Shown here piece by piece: positions 1-9,793 of a DNA stretch of 25,773 bases. This DNA comes from Coemansia sp. RSA 487 (taxonomy: Eukaryota; Kickxellomycota; Kickxellomycetes; Kickxellales; Kickxellaceae), in contig JANBRJ010000145.1 in assembly GCA_027577595.1 (NCBI GenBank), positions 1 through 25,773 on the forward strand, read 5' to 3'. Within the stretch, counting starts at the first letter, position 1; the number at the start of each line of letters is the position of its first letter. The notes under the pieces are model-generated. The model was not told the DNA's origin. It saw nothing but the letters and a program-made list of their open reading frames with translations, and made no database searches. Made by a program: the position numbers and the translations under genes.

Positions 1-890
1 ACAGCCACACAGCTAGTGGACGCCTGGACCAGAATCAGCCAAAGCTTCAACACAGCGTTTGCCGCGCATATGCTCGGTTGGCCTGGTAGTCACGATCCAT
101 ACAATAGAGTATTCAGGCAACTGCCTTTTCCGATGACGATACACCGCTCATCTACCAGCACCTACCTTCCTTCGGGAGAACAATATAGGTGACTGCGACT
201 GTCAAGGTTATAGAATAGAACAAACGAGACATGGTTAACATCAACAACGGAACAGATAATGAAATAGACACACAGCGACTAGTACCATCATGGGCGAGTC
301 TGCGCAAAACCCCATCAGATCTAAAAACATATCTCTCTGTCCTGGAATTTATGCTATGGGGTTCTTCCCACTGCGAAGCTCATATTCAATTTTTGCCTGG
401 ATTATTGGGCGTTTACAAGCACTGTGCAGTAGGCGTGGAGTCCTTTTCTCATTGCTTCTGGAGCTGCCAGCATACTCGCCGCTATTGGCTCTTCCTTTCA
501 CGCTTCCTCCAATCCATTTGCTCAGACAAGTCAAAAAATATTTCTGTTTCAGCCAGAAAATGGTTGTTGCTGGTTTTGATGAGTGGAGGGCTGCTGCTAT
601 TCTTGACCTGGGTGCAATATTTGGTCTAGCGGTCTAGGAAGTATATCATTACTATGGCATGGTTATTCACAGAAAACATCCTTTACAACTTCAATTATTC
701 TCTCACACTCGAAAAAACAGCATCTCTATTCACCAATCGTTGGTTACGGATACCAAACCAACGGTTCCAGTTTGCTCCAGATGGGGAAAACCTGCCAGGA
801 ATGTTATCTATTTTATTACAGATAGACACCGAGTCAAGCTCGTAAACGCCAAGGCATTTTGCAATATAAAAGTATCAAACTTATACAGGA

Positions 891-1023
891 GATACACGAA
901 TAAAATATCTTGAGTAAAAAAATCTAAAGAAATGAAAAGAAAAAGAAGACCTGGCTACATATGTTGACATGGTATACTGTTAAATAATGGCAAACATACA
1001 TCTGGTAATTAAATCGTGTCACA
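891..1023 (+). repeat. R1 repeat, copy A
   Basis: A ~130-bp unit that recurs in the window. In this orientation it runs from an AT-rich inner end (ACGAATAAAATATC), through a purine tract (GAAAAGAAAAAGAAGACC), to the outer end GGTAATTAAATCGTGTCACA. The core (ACATGGTATACTGTTAAATA, then ATGGCAAACATACATCTGG) matches copies B (19306-19438), D (23098-23229) and, on the other strand, C, E and G. It splits the LINE relic, so it is probably the younger insertion. It encodes nothing. It could be a MITE arm, a SINE or a solo terminal repeat. Confidence 0.75.
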
Positions 1024-1078
1024 AAAAAGTGCTCTGCCACGGTCTCCTTAAATGCACCAATGAACTATATATGGGGTC

Positions 1079-1282
1079 ATGGAAGTGGATGGTACTTTGG
1101 CTCCTCGTTCTCGCAAACACAGCCGAGATCTCGCTGCCGTTCTCAACTTCAGGCATATTTTCCATGGCCTTTGCGATCATGGTGAGACCCTAAAGCGCTT
1201 TTATCACAGTCGGCCTGCTGCTGCTACCACTGATGAACAGCAGTCCAAGAAGAAAAGGAAGACGGCGAGGACAAACAAATAA
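1079..1282 (+). other. 67-aa ORF with a basic tail, probably part of the LINE relic
   Basis: A short ORF begins 55 bases after the outer end of R1-A and ends in a Lys/Arg-rich tail (QQSKKKRKTARTNK). I recognise no domain. It sits between the zinc-finger part of the LINE relic and that element's repetitive 3' end, so it is most easily read as the C-terminal scrap of the element. An independent small protein is possible but has no support beyond the open frame. Confidence 0.25.
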
Positions 1283-1321
1283 CAACCACCACGAAATTCA
1301 GCCAAGGGTATAGCCGCGGCA

Positions 1322-1375
1322 GATCCTAGTTCTAGGGATCCTAGTTCTAAGATAGGATGCTGATGCTGATGCTGA
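1322..1375. repeat. Short tandem repeats at the LINE relic 3' end
   Basis: Two tandem copies of GATCCTAGTTCTARG lie at 1322-1351, followed by about three units of the hexamer GATGCT/TGATGC to 1375. Simple tandem tails of this sort are common at LINE 3' ends and here mark the likely end of the relic. Confidence 0.6.
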
Positions 1376-1464
1376 TACTGTCCCTTTTGCAGGTAGGTTT
1401 TCTCAATAAATTACCATATCCACGTTTTAAAATGGGCGACTTTGTAGCTACTAAAAGCAAAAGT

Positions 1465-3051
1465 TTAGGCATCCTCAATTTCAATATCAGAGGTGCTTTC
1501 TTCATCAGTGCTGCCATATCTCTGCCGCCGATGACGATCACTAGGCCGGCCTGGCGTTCTGCTACCTTCCGACGATGATGGGGATTCTGACAGGTACGCA
1601 GACGATGTAGACGACATAGGGGTGTACACGCCTTCCCTCCTATCTGTAGTGCTCATAGTAGCAATGGATTCACGGGACTGAGGGAGCTTTTCAGCAGGAA
1701 TAGCAGCGTCTCCAGCAGTCTCATCAGCCTTCAGCGATGGCTCGCCCACAGCTCCCGCAGGAGGAGCAGGCGGTGGAACATTAGCCATCGTGATCTTGCC
1801 TGCCCTAACTAACCGGGCTTTACGTGCAATAAGGAACGTTGAAATGGTCCACCAGAAGAGACTCCAAAGGATATTGATCGGGATCGCAAACTTTAGCTTA
1901 TTGTACGATCCGCGGGTCAGCAATGTCCTGAGCATCAATCCGGATTCAAAGAATGGCACTGCGTAAAAGATACGGAAAAAATGGTTGTTCAGCTCGGTTC
2001 CAAACATGGCACCCGCAATGTTAACGAAGAGCGTGGTAAAGTAGGCGCCCAGAAGGAATTTGGGGTGGATCCAGTTTTGCAAGCAATCGATGTAGAAAGT
2101 GAACGCAAATGTGTTCAGAAGGAAAATGGCAAACATTGCGAAATAGTCGCCAACGGTGGGGGACCACGACGGCCCGCGGAATGCAAACACTATTCCCGCG
2201 GCTTGTACGCAAATAACAAAGGCCCAAATAAGATTGATGCATAGACGGAGCGCAATGATCTGGCGGATCCGGACTTGCTTGTAAAACGGCTCCTCGATTG
2301 ATTTCCACATATTGGACGGGATGAAGCTGCCAACGACCATGCATAGCGACAGCGTCACAGACAGAATGTACATCGACATGTCGAAATGGTACGGCGCAAT
2401 GTTGTCCACCATGTAGCTGTACGGCCGCACCAGTGCAGTTGGGTTTGCCCGATCAATAACAGCAGTCGTGTCATTGCTAGCTCCGATTGCGTTTACAAAC
2501 ATGGCCTGTGCAAACGGCGCCTCGATTCCGGTTAGCGCGGTTTGCACGGTCTTTGTAGTTGCTGCTACTTTGAAGTAGTGCCGCGACTCTTCGGTGTAAA
2601 AGGTCAGTGCGCTTGTCGGATCGTAATCGTCGCCGTTCTCCAGCGCACCCTGCAGCCTCTGGCCGAAGCCCTGGTTAATGACGACAGCATTCCAGTAGTC
2701 CCCACGCCACACAGCGTCTTTGATGCTGGCAATCGACGAGTACTCTTCTCTTCCGGTGGCATCGGTCAGCGTAAGCATCCCTGGCGAAGCGTACGCCTTG
2801 GTTATCATCTGGCTCAGCATGCTGGCGGCTGCAGAATCGTCCATGTTGTAGAACAGCGTGGTTGCCTCGTGCATGTACCGCGTGGAGTCGTATCCGGACC
2901 CGTATAGAAAGCTGATTGATACCCAATACACCAGCGTGAAGATAACAAACGTGTCCCGCAGCCCCTTGGCAAAAGCCATACGCGTAGCACGCAGCTCTGG
3001 TGAGAACAGAGGCAGGAGCTTTTTCTGCCTTTCTCTGTGCTGTTTCAGCAT
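1465..3051 (-). CDS. SNG1/DUF3533 family multi-span membrane protein
   Basis: 528 aa, intronless, with the fold plan of the SNG1 (nitrosoguanidine resistance)/DUF3533 family. One membrane segment is near the N-terminus (about 34-54). A long extracytoplasmic loop holds the family signature GDYWNAVVINQGFGQRLQGA (117-136), then the usual Y-D-P and Y.E.R elements (143-158). About five further segments follow (about 228-246, 265-290, 302-324, 332-350, 392-410). The tail after 415 is cytosolic, rich in Ser, Pro and acidic residues, and ends in a run of Asp/Glu. In yeast, Sng1 affects plasma-membrane lipid asymmetry and drug resistance; the substrate here is unknown. The start is the first Met before the basic stretch MLKQHRERQKK, and a TATA-like AATATAAATACT lies about 140 bases upstream (3187-3198). 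The neighbours show no functional link. Confidence 0.82.
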   Translation of the reverse strand: MLKQHRERQKKLLPLFSPELRATRMAFAKGLRDTFVIFTLVYWVSISFLYGSGYDSTRYMHEATTLFYNMDDSAAASMLSQMITKAYASPGMLTLTDATGREEYSSIASIKDAVWRGDYWNAVVINQGFGQRLQGALENGDDYDPTSALTFYTEESRHYFKVAATTKTVQTALTGIEAPFAQAMFVNAIGASNDTTAVIDRANPTALVRPYSYMVDNIAPYHFDMSMYILSVTLSLCMVVGSFIPSNMWKSIEEPFYKQVRIRQIIALRLCINLIWAFVICVQAAGIVFAFRGPSWSPTVGDYFAMFAIFLLNTFAFTFYIDCLQNWIHPKFLLGAYFTTLFVNIAGAMFGTELNNHFFRIFYAVPFFESGLMLRTLLTRGSYNKLKFAIPINILWSLFWWTISTFLIARKARLVRAGKITMANVPPPAPPAGAVGEPSLKADETAGDAAIPAEKLPQSRESIATMSTTDRREGVYTPMSSTSSAYLSESPSSSEGSRTPGRPSDRHRRQRYGSTDEESTSDIEIEDA

Positions 3052-4013
3052 TATGTTTTATGAGATAAAGTATGCAATAAAAATAATACAGATAGAAAGA
3101 CAAGAATGACAGAGCCTTTCAAAGGAATGAAAACTTTGTAGGTAAGTTTTTTTTACTTATCGGCTCGGAGCTTTCTACCAACCCGCAAGTATTTATATTT
3201 TGGCATTAATCTAGAGGCCGAGCAATATATCATCGGATCTTGGAAGCACCTTTTTTTTCAACATTCCCCCGCACACAAAAGGCTTCCCCCTCTTTTCCGC
3301 CATCCGAAACTGAAAGAGTAGCTAAAAAGAACTTTTTTGCTTTCCCCGCCAGTAGAAAAAAAGCAATGAGTGTGAAATTTAGGGGCACCAGGCTTTTTGG
3401 TCAACCCGCATTGGCTGGGGCTAGGAATTCCGTGTCCACATCTATTTTTACTTTTACTCGGCTCCACAATCGATCCAATGCCTAACCGAACAAAAACCGA
3501 CAATGGCGCAAGTGATCAGATAGATGCACAATATACGGCTAAAGTGGAGCAGAGGCCAAGTTCATCAACTGTTCAAGTTCTGGATACTGGAGCTAGTAAA
3601 TCTAGCTTTGCTTGGCATTCAGCAGATAGTTGACTAATTTCGGTGAATATCAATGTACTTTTCCTCCTCCAAAATTAGCGCCAAGTAAAAAAGTTCTGGA
3701 TATCGGTGCATAGAATGTGGCAACACACTAGCTGTTTAAAAAAGCGTGTGTGTGTGTGACAATCGAAAAGTGTAAAAAGTGTATTTTCTGTTTATAAATA
3801 TTGTATTTTGCATAAGCACAAATAAACGGCAAATAAATTTGAGCGAACACAGGCAATAGAATAGATACAATGCTAAAAGGTTTTGCTTTATTTTATATGT
3901 TCAAGAGATGTATAAAGCTATCAACACAAGAATTGATCTGGAAGAAGCAATAATACTGTGCTTGTCCACCATTTCCTTCATCCAAACTAGAAAAGTAAAG
4001 CTTTTTTTTAAAA
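3052..4013. other. Intergenic region between divergent SNG1-like and chitinase genes
   Basis: No convincing gene. It carries promoters for the divergent pair: a minus-strand TATA-like site at 3187-3198, and plus-strand AT-rich TATA-like sites at 3791-3800 (TTTATAAATA) and 3910-3916. A (GT)n tract lies at 3746-3758. The short ORFs here have no protein-like character that I recognise. Confidence 0.5.
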
Positions 4014-5117
4014 ATGATTCCAACTAGGTACGGGCTAATTATAGTCAAATTTATAGCGCTTGCGATATCTTCCATAACGCTACTGCAAGTATCTGGGTTC
4101 AACATAAGCACAGGTACCGACGGATTGGCTGTTTACTGGGGACAAAACACGCTTTCCATACAAACAGACGGTGCTCAAAATGAAAAGCCTCTTTCTGCAT
4201 ACTGTGCAAACGCCAATGCCCCTGATATTGTCATGATCTCGTTCCACAACGTCTTTACGCAATCGCCACAGCTGAACTTAGCAAACCATTGCAAATCGCG
4301 CTTTAGGGGTAGCCAGATGCTCGACTGTCAGTCAATGAGCGATCAAATTCAGGGGTGCCAGAAAAAGGGAATTCAGATCATCTTGTCGATGGGCGGTGCG
4401 TCGGGTGCTTATTCAATGGGTGGTGATACAACAGGAGAAGCGTACGCGCAAACCGTCTACGAAACGTACTTGAGCGGCAAGAATTCCAGCATCAAGCGAC
4501 CTTTCGGGGACGCTGTGCTCGATGGAATCGACTTGGATATCGAGGGCGGTGGATCCACCGGGTATGCTGCGTTCACCAACAAACTGCACCAGCTTTCGCC
4601 TGGTACAATGATCACTGGTGCTCCGCAGTGTCCGTTCCCTGATGCATACTTGGGCGATTCCTTGGACAGCGGATGGTTTGATGCTGTATTCGTGCAGTTC
4701 TACAACAATGACTGTAGCCCCGACAATGCAGCCCAATTCAATTTTGATACGTGGGCCAACTGGGCAACCACCAAATCCAAGAACAAGAATGCCAAAGTGT
4801 ACATTGGCACACCGGCTTGCCAGCAATGCGCAAACTCGGGATTCCTGGGTGCAACCAAATTGTCGCAGGTGTACACGAGCACCAAGAGCAAGTACAGCGA
4901 CGTCTTGGGTGGAATTATGTTGTGGGATGCTGGATCAGCATACTACGGCAATAGCCCGATAGCAGCCAGTCTCCGGAGTGGGCCTCTGAAAAGCACCACT
5001 AAAACAGCCAAGAAGTCTGGTTTCGATAGTCCGCAAGTCACAAAGAAGGACAAACAGGAAAAGAGAGACCACAGAAAGCATCCAAATTTTCCAGGCGGTG
5101 ATCCCTTTGATGGTTAA
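4014..5117 (+). CDS. Secreted GH18 chitinase (class III type)
   Basis: 367 aa. A signal peptide covers about residues 1-29 (hydrophobic stretch IIVKFIALAISSITLLQVSG). The catalytic barrel opens with LAVYWGQN (38-45). The GH18 signature DGIDLDIE is at 170-177 with all acidic residues present, so E177 should be the proton donor. The class III landmarks QCPFPDA (205-211), VQFYNNDC (227-234) and GGIMLWDAG (299-307) follow. Cysteines are spaced as in this class. It should hydrolyse beta-1,4-GlcNAc bonds of chitin outside the cell, in wall remodelling or nutrition. After the barrel there is no chitin-binding module, but a Lys/Arg-rich tail (about 330-355) that may bind the acidic wall. The start is the only Met that gives a signal peptide. 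Single exon. Confidence 0.93.
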   Translation: MIPTRYGLIIVKFIALAISSITLLQVSGFNISTGTDGLAVYWGQNTLSIQTDGAQNEKPLSAYCANANAPDIVMISFHNVFTQSPQLNLANHCKSRFRGSQMLDCQSMSDQIQGCQKKGIQIILSMGGASGAYSMGGDTTGEAYAQTVYETYLSGKNSSIKRPFGDAVLDGIDLDIEGGGSTGYAAFTNKLHQLSPGTMITGAPQCPFPDAYLGDSLDSGWFDAVFVQFYNNDCSPDNAAQFNFDTWANWATTKSKNKNAKVYIGTPACQQCANSGFLGATKLSQVYTSTKSKYSDVLGGIMLWDAGSAYYGNSPIAASLRSGPLKSTTKTAKKSGFDSPQVTKKDKQEKRDHRKHPNFPGGDPFDG

Positions 5118-5681
5118 TGAGCACTTGATCAACAGCATCCTGTTTTCAAAGTTAATCGTATCCTGTATAGTAAGAACAGTTTGGCTGTTGTGCTCAGAAA
5201 ATACACCTCCACCCCCATTAATTGACATGGATTTGTGTATTGAACATGTGGCTGATCTACTCTACTTGTTTTGCAGCATACTTTTCTATCAAGCGTACTG
5301 AGAAAGAAATAGTAATCATCTCTGATCTACAAAGCACACGAATGTAAATCAAACCAAACTGGAGCATTTTTTTTGCTCGAGTCACAAAGATTATAGCCTT
5401 TGCATTAATCTGGATTGTCATATTGCAAGTCCTTTCTCAATTGTGGCGAAATGCCGATGCACTTTCTCCCTGTATCGGCTAGACGCACGATACCCCTCAT
5501 GTACTGTCAGATGCTAGAGCCGCTCTATTATTTATAAACGACATTTGGAGCATATTTTTTCACTTCCATCTATTACCAACATTCCCAGCCCTTTTCTTTT
5601 CTTCTTTTTCACTCTCCATTCATGTTTACTATAAAAAAATCGTTAATACTAGTTTAAATACGTTCAATATCAATAAACTAA
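5118..5681. other. Intergenic region before the first receptor gene
   Basis: Spacer between two plus-strand genes. It should hold the chitinase 3' end and the promoter of the first receptor gene. A TATA-like TTTATAAAC at 5531-5539 and an A-rich ACTATAAAAAAATC near 5628-5641 are the best promoter candidates. No gene or repeat of note was seen. Confidence 0.4.
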
Positions 5682-6848
5682 ATGTCAGCGTCAGAGCTGC
5701 AGCAGTTGGAGAAATTGCCTCCCCTACGCGGCCAAGAGCGGATTGCAGCGCTCGAAGAGCTGACTGGCACGACAGTGCAAGACAACGACGGAAGCGACAA
5801 GGCAGTCATCATTGTGTCGATTGTTTGTCTAGCGCTGATATTTGTATTCATGGTATACACGTGGCTGAACCGCAACTACCGGCCGATACGTGCAAAGACA
5901 CTCAAGTTGTGTACGATGATGTACATGGCATCAGTTCTGTGGGTGGTCGGAGATTTTCAGATGAATGGTATGGTCCGAATCGACGGTGCGTGGAAACAGT
6001 GCCGCGTGTGGGTTGTTTGGGTGCGCATTCTGTGCTCATACGTGTTCTCCGGCCTTATAATGCTGCGCTTCTTTGCATTGGACCGCATTTTCAACCGCGG
6101 AAAACCGTATAGCGGCAGAGCGGTCTATGTACCTGCCGGACTGCTAGTTGCGCTTTTCCTCGCATACTGCTTGACATGCCAGCTAGTCCCAGAGCACGAT
6201 ATCACCGTGTATATCAACTACTACCAAATATGCGATGTCAACAACACTTTCCGCTATGCAAGCGTTGGACTCATGTGGGTTCCATGGACGGTATCGCTGG
6301 TGCTTGCGTTCCGGCTGCGCAACATCCAGAGCAGCTTCAACGAGCGTTACGAAACAATGGCGACCCTGGCGATGGCGTACATGACGCTTATCAAGACCAC
6401 GGCGATTCACGCAGCACACCCGTTCTACCTTTTCCAGAAACGCTACCGACAAGCGGAGACGCTAATCGACGTCATCACATCGAGCACGATTATTTTGATA
6501 ATGCTTGCGTATCCTGTATATCAGTGCATATTCCATCGCACTGAGTACGAGAAGCACTGGGTGAGGAAGCTGCGCCTTGACGGCCAGGCTGCCAGATATG
6601 CTGTTGGCGCCGAACTAGGCTCAATGGACCAAACAGCGTTCTCGGAACACGGCAACTACAACCAAAAGGACCCACTTGACACGATCCGCATGCTTTCGCA
6701 GAACGGCAAAACGCTGACGGCGAACTTCATCACACAGCCACCCAATTCATACAGGGCTCCTAATGTTGACTTTAGCATGCTGGAGGAAATGCAGTCAGAC
6801 CCATCTTTAGATATCAGCGAGCCCAGGTACCCACGACGCATCATCTAG
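5682..6848 (+). CDS. Seven-transmembrane receptor-like protein, paralogue 1
   Basis: 388 aa with seven clear hydrophobic segments (about 41-62, 76-93, 109-134, 147-169, 191-212, 224-245, 261-284). C107 at the start of helix 3 and C184 in the loop after helix 4 are placed for the usual GPCR disulfide. Between helices 5 and 6 lies RLRNIQSSFNERYE, a short loop like that of fungal and plant 7TM proteins linked to RGS domains; no RGS domain is attached. The N-terminus LPPLRGQERIAALEELTG and the end RRII are shared with the gene at 7430-8593. It is not an obvious Ste2 or Ste3 pheromone receptor and the ligand is unknown. The C-tail (about 300-388) is polar and cytosolic. The start fits the paralogue. 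It ends in TAG. Single exon. Confidence 0.75.
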   Translation: MSASELQQLEKLPPLRGQERIAALEELTGTTVQDNDGSDKAVIIVSIVCLALIFVFMVYTWLNRNYRPIRAKTLKLCTMMYMASVLWVVGDFQMNGMVRIDGAWKQCRVWVVWVRILCSYVFSGLIMLRFFALDRIFNRGKPYSGRAVYVPAGLLVALFLAYCLTCQLVPEHDITVYINYYQICDVNNTFRYASVGLMWVPWTVSLVLAFRLRNIQSSFNERYETMATLAMAYMTLIKTTAIHAAHPFYLFQKRYRQAETLIDVITSSTIILIMLAYPVYQCIFHRTEYEKHWVRKLRLDGQAARYAVGAELGSMDQTAFSEHGNYNQKDPLDTIRMLSQNGKTLTANFITQPPNSYRAPNVDFSMLEEMQSDPSLDISEPRYPRRII

Positions 6849-7429
6849 CAATTGATATGTAATAACCACTTTATATTTATATTTAATTTTCGACTAACAA
6901 TGTTGCAGTCCGGGTTTCAGGTTATTTAAACGATGCACTGAATGCTGAGTCGACACAGATAAATTAGTTTGAGGGATAGTGACATGTCGGCTTTCAATAG
7001 TCCAAACTGTGCATTTCTTTGTATCGCTTTGTCAAAAAATGTGTTGAATAAAATGCATCAGGTACGTGATTGACATCCCAAGAGCTGTAAATCTCTTTGT
7101 GCAAATTACAAAGAAAAATTTGGTTCATGCTTGTGATAGTGCATGCTTTTTTTTGTTGCAATCATGGAAATCCTATAAAGTGAAACTGCTTTTGTGCTGC
7201 ATGGAGTATAGGGAGGGAGGATTCTCAAATCGAACACGATATCACATGTCCTTTCATTACAAGCTGTGAAGGGGGAAATACAAGTCTGTGAGCAGGCTTG
7301 TACTTCTTTCAATTCACATTCCGCTCTTGTTCTCTTCCAGGGAACGTTCTGTCTTTAGTTTTAATTTCGCTTATATAATTTAATATTGTTAGCTATTTCG
7401 TATTAGTTTTATTCCGTAAACAGTCTATC
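6849..7429. other. Intergenic region between the two receptor genes
   Basis: Contains the 3' end of paralogue 1 and the promoter of paralogue 2. No gene seen. Despite the strong similarity of the flanking coding sequences, I see no matching upstream block, which argues against a very recent duplication. Confidence 0.4.
7371..7378 (+). promoter_or_regulatory. TATA box of receptor paralogue 2
   Basis: TTATATAA lies 52-59 bases before the ATG at 7430, a spacing that fits a short 5' leader. Assigned by sequence and position only. Confidence 0.45.
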
Positions 7430-8593
7430 ATGTCCGACCTCGAACAGCTACAAAAATTACCCCCGCTACACGGGCAAGAGCGGATTGCAGCGCTTGAAAA
7501 GCTGACCGGGATGACAGTGCAAGACAACGACGGGAGCGACATAGCTGCCATCGTCGTATCGTGCGTGTTTCTCGGAATAACGCTAGTGTTCATGATATAC
7601 ACATGGGTAAACCGCAACTACCGACCGATACGCGCAAAGTCCGTGAAGATGTGCACAATGATATACCTTTCTTCCGTCATATGGGTGGTTGGTGACTTCC
7701 AAATGAACGGAGTGGTCCGGATCGAGGGTGTGTGGAAGAACTGTCGCGCATGGGTCGTATGGGTACGTATCCTGTTCTCGTACATATTCTCTGGCCTAAT
7801 GATGCTACGGTTCCTTGCGCTGGACCGCATCTTCAACCGCGGTAAGCCGTACAAGGGCAAGGCGATGTACGTGCCAGCAATTCTTTTGACCATCTTGCTG
7901 CTAACATACTGTCTGACGTGCCAACTCGTGGCCAATGAGAGCATCTCTATATATGTTGATTACTTTCAAATTTGCAATGTTAACGATACATTCCGGTATG
8001 CAAGCATTGGCCTGATGTGGGTGCCGTGGACGGTGTCGCTGGTCCTTGCGGTTCGGCTGCGCAACATTGAAGGTAGCTTCAACGAGAACTACGAGACAAT
8101 GGCGGTTATGGCATTGGCGTACATGCTTTTGATAAAGACCACGGTGGTGCAAGCGGCACATCCGTATTTTATTTTCAACCGGGCGTTCCGGCAGTCAGAG
8201 ACTATTTTGGACGCTATTGCGGCAAGCATGATCGTATGGATCATCCTGGGCCACCCCGTGTACCAATGCATGTTCCACCACAAGGAATACGAGAAGCGCT
8301 GGGTAAACAAGCTGCGTTTTGACGGCCAGGTCGACAAGTATGTTGCGGGGTTCAAGGCTGGCGGCGACGAAATCACCCCGTACTCGCAGATCCACGAAAG
8401 CGAGTACAACAGCAAAAAAGACCCACTCGAGACACTAAGGGTCCTCACGCAAAACGACCAAACTGTAACATCGGATTTAGTTGAGCGGCCAGAAAATGCT
8501 TACAGGGATCCTAATGCCGAGTTTGCTCCGGCGGAGATGTTCTCTGACCTATCTATAGACAGCGAGCAGCAATACGACCGACGCATCATCTAG
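7430..8593 (+). CDS. Seven-transmembrane receptor-like protein, paralogue 2
   Basis: 387 aa, colinear with the gene at 5682-6848 and clearly more than half identical by eye, so the two are a tandem duplication. The seven hydrophobic segments, the Cys pair (C105 and C182), NRNYRPIRAK after helix 1, WVVGDFQMNG in helix 2, LDRIFNRGKPY after helix 3, VPWTVSLVLA in helix 5 and the end RRII are all kept. The cytosolic tail diverges most (about 310-375). The N-terminus LPPLHGQERIAALEKLTG is conserved although it lies outside the membrane, which suggests a functional extracellular segment. The product is probably a plasma-membrane sensor coupled to G proteins; neither ligand nor coupling can be read from sequence. 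It converges on the HMG-box gene at 8674 with an 80-base spacer. Ends in TAG. Confidence 0.75.
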   Translation: MSDLEQLQKLPPLHGQERIAALEKLTGMTVQDNDGSDIAAIVVSCVFLGITLVFMIYTWVNRNYRPIRAKSVKMCTMIYLSSVIWVVGDFQMNGVVRIEGVWKNCRAWVVWVRILFSYIFSGLMMLRFLALDRIFNRGKPYKGKAMYVPAILLTILLLTYCLTCQLVANESISIYVDYFQICNVNDTFRYASIGLMWVPWTVSLVLAVRLRNIEGSFNENYETMAVMALAYMLLIKTTVVQAAHPYFIFNRAFRQSETILDAIAASMIVWIILGHPVYQCMFHHKEYEKRWVNKLRFDGQVDKYVAGFKAGGDEITPYSQIHESEYNSKKDPLETLRVLTQNDQTVTSDLVERPENAYRDPNAEFAPAEMFSDLSIDSEQQYDRRII

Positions 8594-8673
8594 CATTCCT
8601 TTGCCTGTTATTTGCGTAATATATTTCTTTTTATTTCTTTTTAGTATTAAATAGTATTAGTTATTTTTCTTGT

Positions 8674-9324
8674 TTAGCTTGGCGGTGGCATCGACTGACT
8701 GCGCCTGCGCTGCATCGGGTCGAAACCAGCAGGATACTTGACACTTAGGGCCTCGGCTTCCTTGATCTTGAGCTTGTAGTTAATCATAGCCTGGTTGAAT
8801 TCGCCTATATACCAATCGCGGACCACAGGATCTTCTTTGCTCCAGTTGATAGAAAGCGCCCGCTCCATGGCGCCAGAGGGCATATCAGGGAACTTTAGTC
8901 TGAGCTTGGCATAATGGTCGCTCCTGTATCGCAGAAATGCAGTGGCAGGCCGGCGAATGTTAGGAAACCGCATTTTTCGAATGGCAGCGGCGCCTCGTTT
9001 AACCTTGACTAGCTTTTCCACGGGCGCCGAAAGAACTACTTGTTTGGGTAGGAAAATCACGTTGGTGCCTGGCACATACTCGATATAAATCTTGTTGTTG
9101 ACTCCGATTACTTGGCTGACCGGTTTGCGCCGCAAAAACCCAGTGTCGTCTTGGCTATAAATGTAACTGTTGGATTCGCCGTATACTTCGGACATTGGGA
9201 TAAGCGGTTCAGGAAAGCTGTTGGTGCTATCGCCAGTACTTGGGCTATTGCTGTGCTGTGGGATTGGAAGGCATCGAATAGGCGGAAGAACAATAGGTGG
9301 AATCTTTATATTTCTACTATCCAT
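8674..9324 (-). CDS. HMG-box transcription factor (MATA_HMG type), short paralogue
   Basis: 216 aa. The HMG box is at about 122-188, with the MATA_HMG layout RRPATAFLRYRSDHYAKLR, a central SINWSKEDP, and YIGEFNQAMINYKLK. This class (mating-type MAT1-2/SexM/SexP-like and Ste11-like factors) binds and bends DNA in the nucleus. A second conserved block, IGVNNKIYIEYVPG then NVIFLP (73-93), recurs in the neighbouring HMG gene. The N-terminus is Pro/Ser-rich and the C-terminus has RRRSQS, a possible nuclear-localisation or phosphorylation site. The box is divergent (AF in place of the common NAF), so I give no orthologue name. Same strand as the second HMG gene, 469 bases downstream of it; 3' end only 80 bases from receptor paralogue 2. 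Confidence 0.8.
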   Translation of the reverse strand: MDSRNIKIPPIVLPPIRCLPIPQHSNSPSTGDSTNSFPEPLIPMSEVYGESNSYIYSQDDTGFLRRKPVSQVIGVNNKIYIEYVPGTNVIFLPKQVVLSAPVEKLVKVKRGAAAIRKMRFPNIRRPATAFLRYRSDHYAKLRLKFPDMPSGAMERALSINWSKEDPVVRDWYIGEFNQAMINYKLKIKEAEALSVKYPAGFDPMQRRRSQSMPPPS

Positions 9325-9793
9325 GGTTTATGCTAAAGTAAGGATCGATAAGTGGTGTGGGTGGGGAATGCTTGAAAAAAGAATTTTTTCAAAAAGAATT
9401 TCTCCTTGACAAATGTTGTTGTATTTATATCCTCCAAAAAAACAAACATATGACAAGTAGTGAGAGTGAGAGTGAGAGGAGAGAAAAAACGTTCAAAGAC
9501 TAATTCCTTTATGCCATTTCTTATTGCACGCGCCACATGCAAGTGTCTTTTATGTTATTGCCACAAAGAGACATTAGCTGTTACAAAAGGCGTCCTTTTG
9601 TACGGGCAAGTGTGCGTATTTTCCTATTGGCTATTTTATTTGAAATAGACAAGTGAGGGGAGAGCGAGCAAGCGAGTGAGAGAGAAAAAGACGATGAAAG
9701 TGATGGATAGATGCCATATACGAAATAAGTAAAATAAAATAAAATAAAATAAATAAAAACGAATTACAACAGATAAGATGAGAAGAAATTGTT
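9325..9793. other. Spacer between the two HMG-box genes, with simple repeats
   Basis: No gene. It contains GA-rich runs (GTGAGAGTGAGAGTGAGAGG near 9458-9478 and a second near 9650-9690) and an (AAAAT)n tract at 9731-9755. It should hold the promoter of the 8674-9324 gene and the 3' end of the 9794-10726 gene. Confidence 0.5.

Larger units (their letters stand above)
1..1375 (+). mobile_element. LINE-like non-LTR retrotransposon relic (3' part)
   Basis: Translations of this stretch look like the downstream end of a fungal LINE polyprotein. At 411-488 the peptide reads VYKHCAVGVESFSHCFWSCQ followed by HTRRYW, the pattern of the zinc-binding segment that follows reverse transcriptase in many LINEs (C..C, then E.F.HCFW.C, then an aromatic). 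Position 1-170 is open in frame 1 with a W..I...F..AF segment that would fit just upstream. The first Cys of the expected CKHC is Tyr here. The frame changes several times and stops are frequent, so the copy is dead. The relic is interrupted at 891-1023 by repeat R1-A and ends in short tandem repeats at 1322-1375, as LINE 3' ends often do. No catalytic RT motif (YxDD) is in the window, so the family (Tad1-like or other) is unknown. Confidence 0.5.

Noticed and set aside
1465-3051. TRP/polycystin-type channel
   Set aside because: The GDYWNAVVINQ signature and the one-helix, large-loop, five-helix plan fit SNG1/DUF3533 instead.
5682-8593. Receptors as Ste3 or Ste2 pheromone receptors
   Set aside because: Seven helices alone are not enough. 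The short loop LRNI..SFNE and the N-terminus do not look like either pheromone-receptor family.
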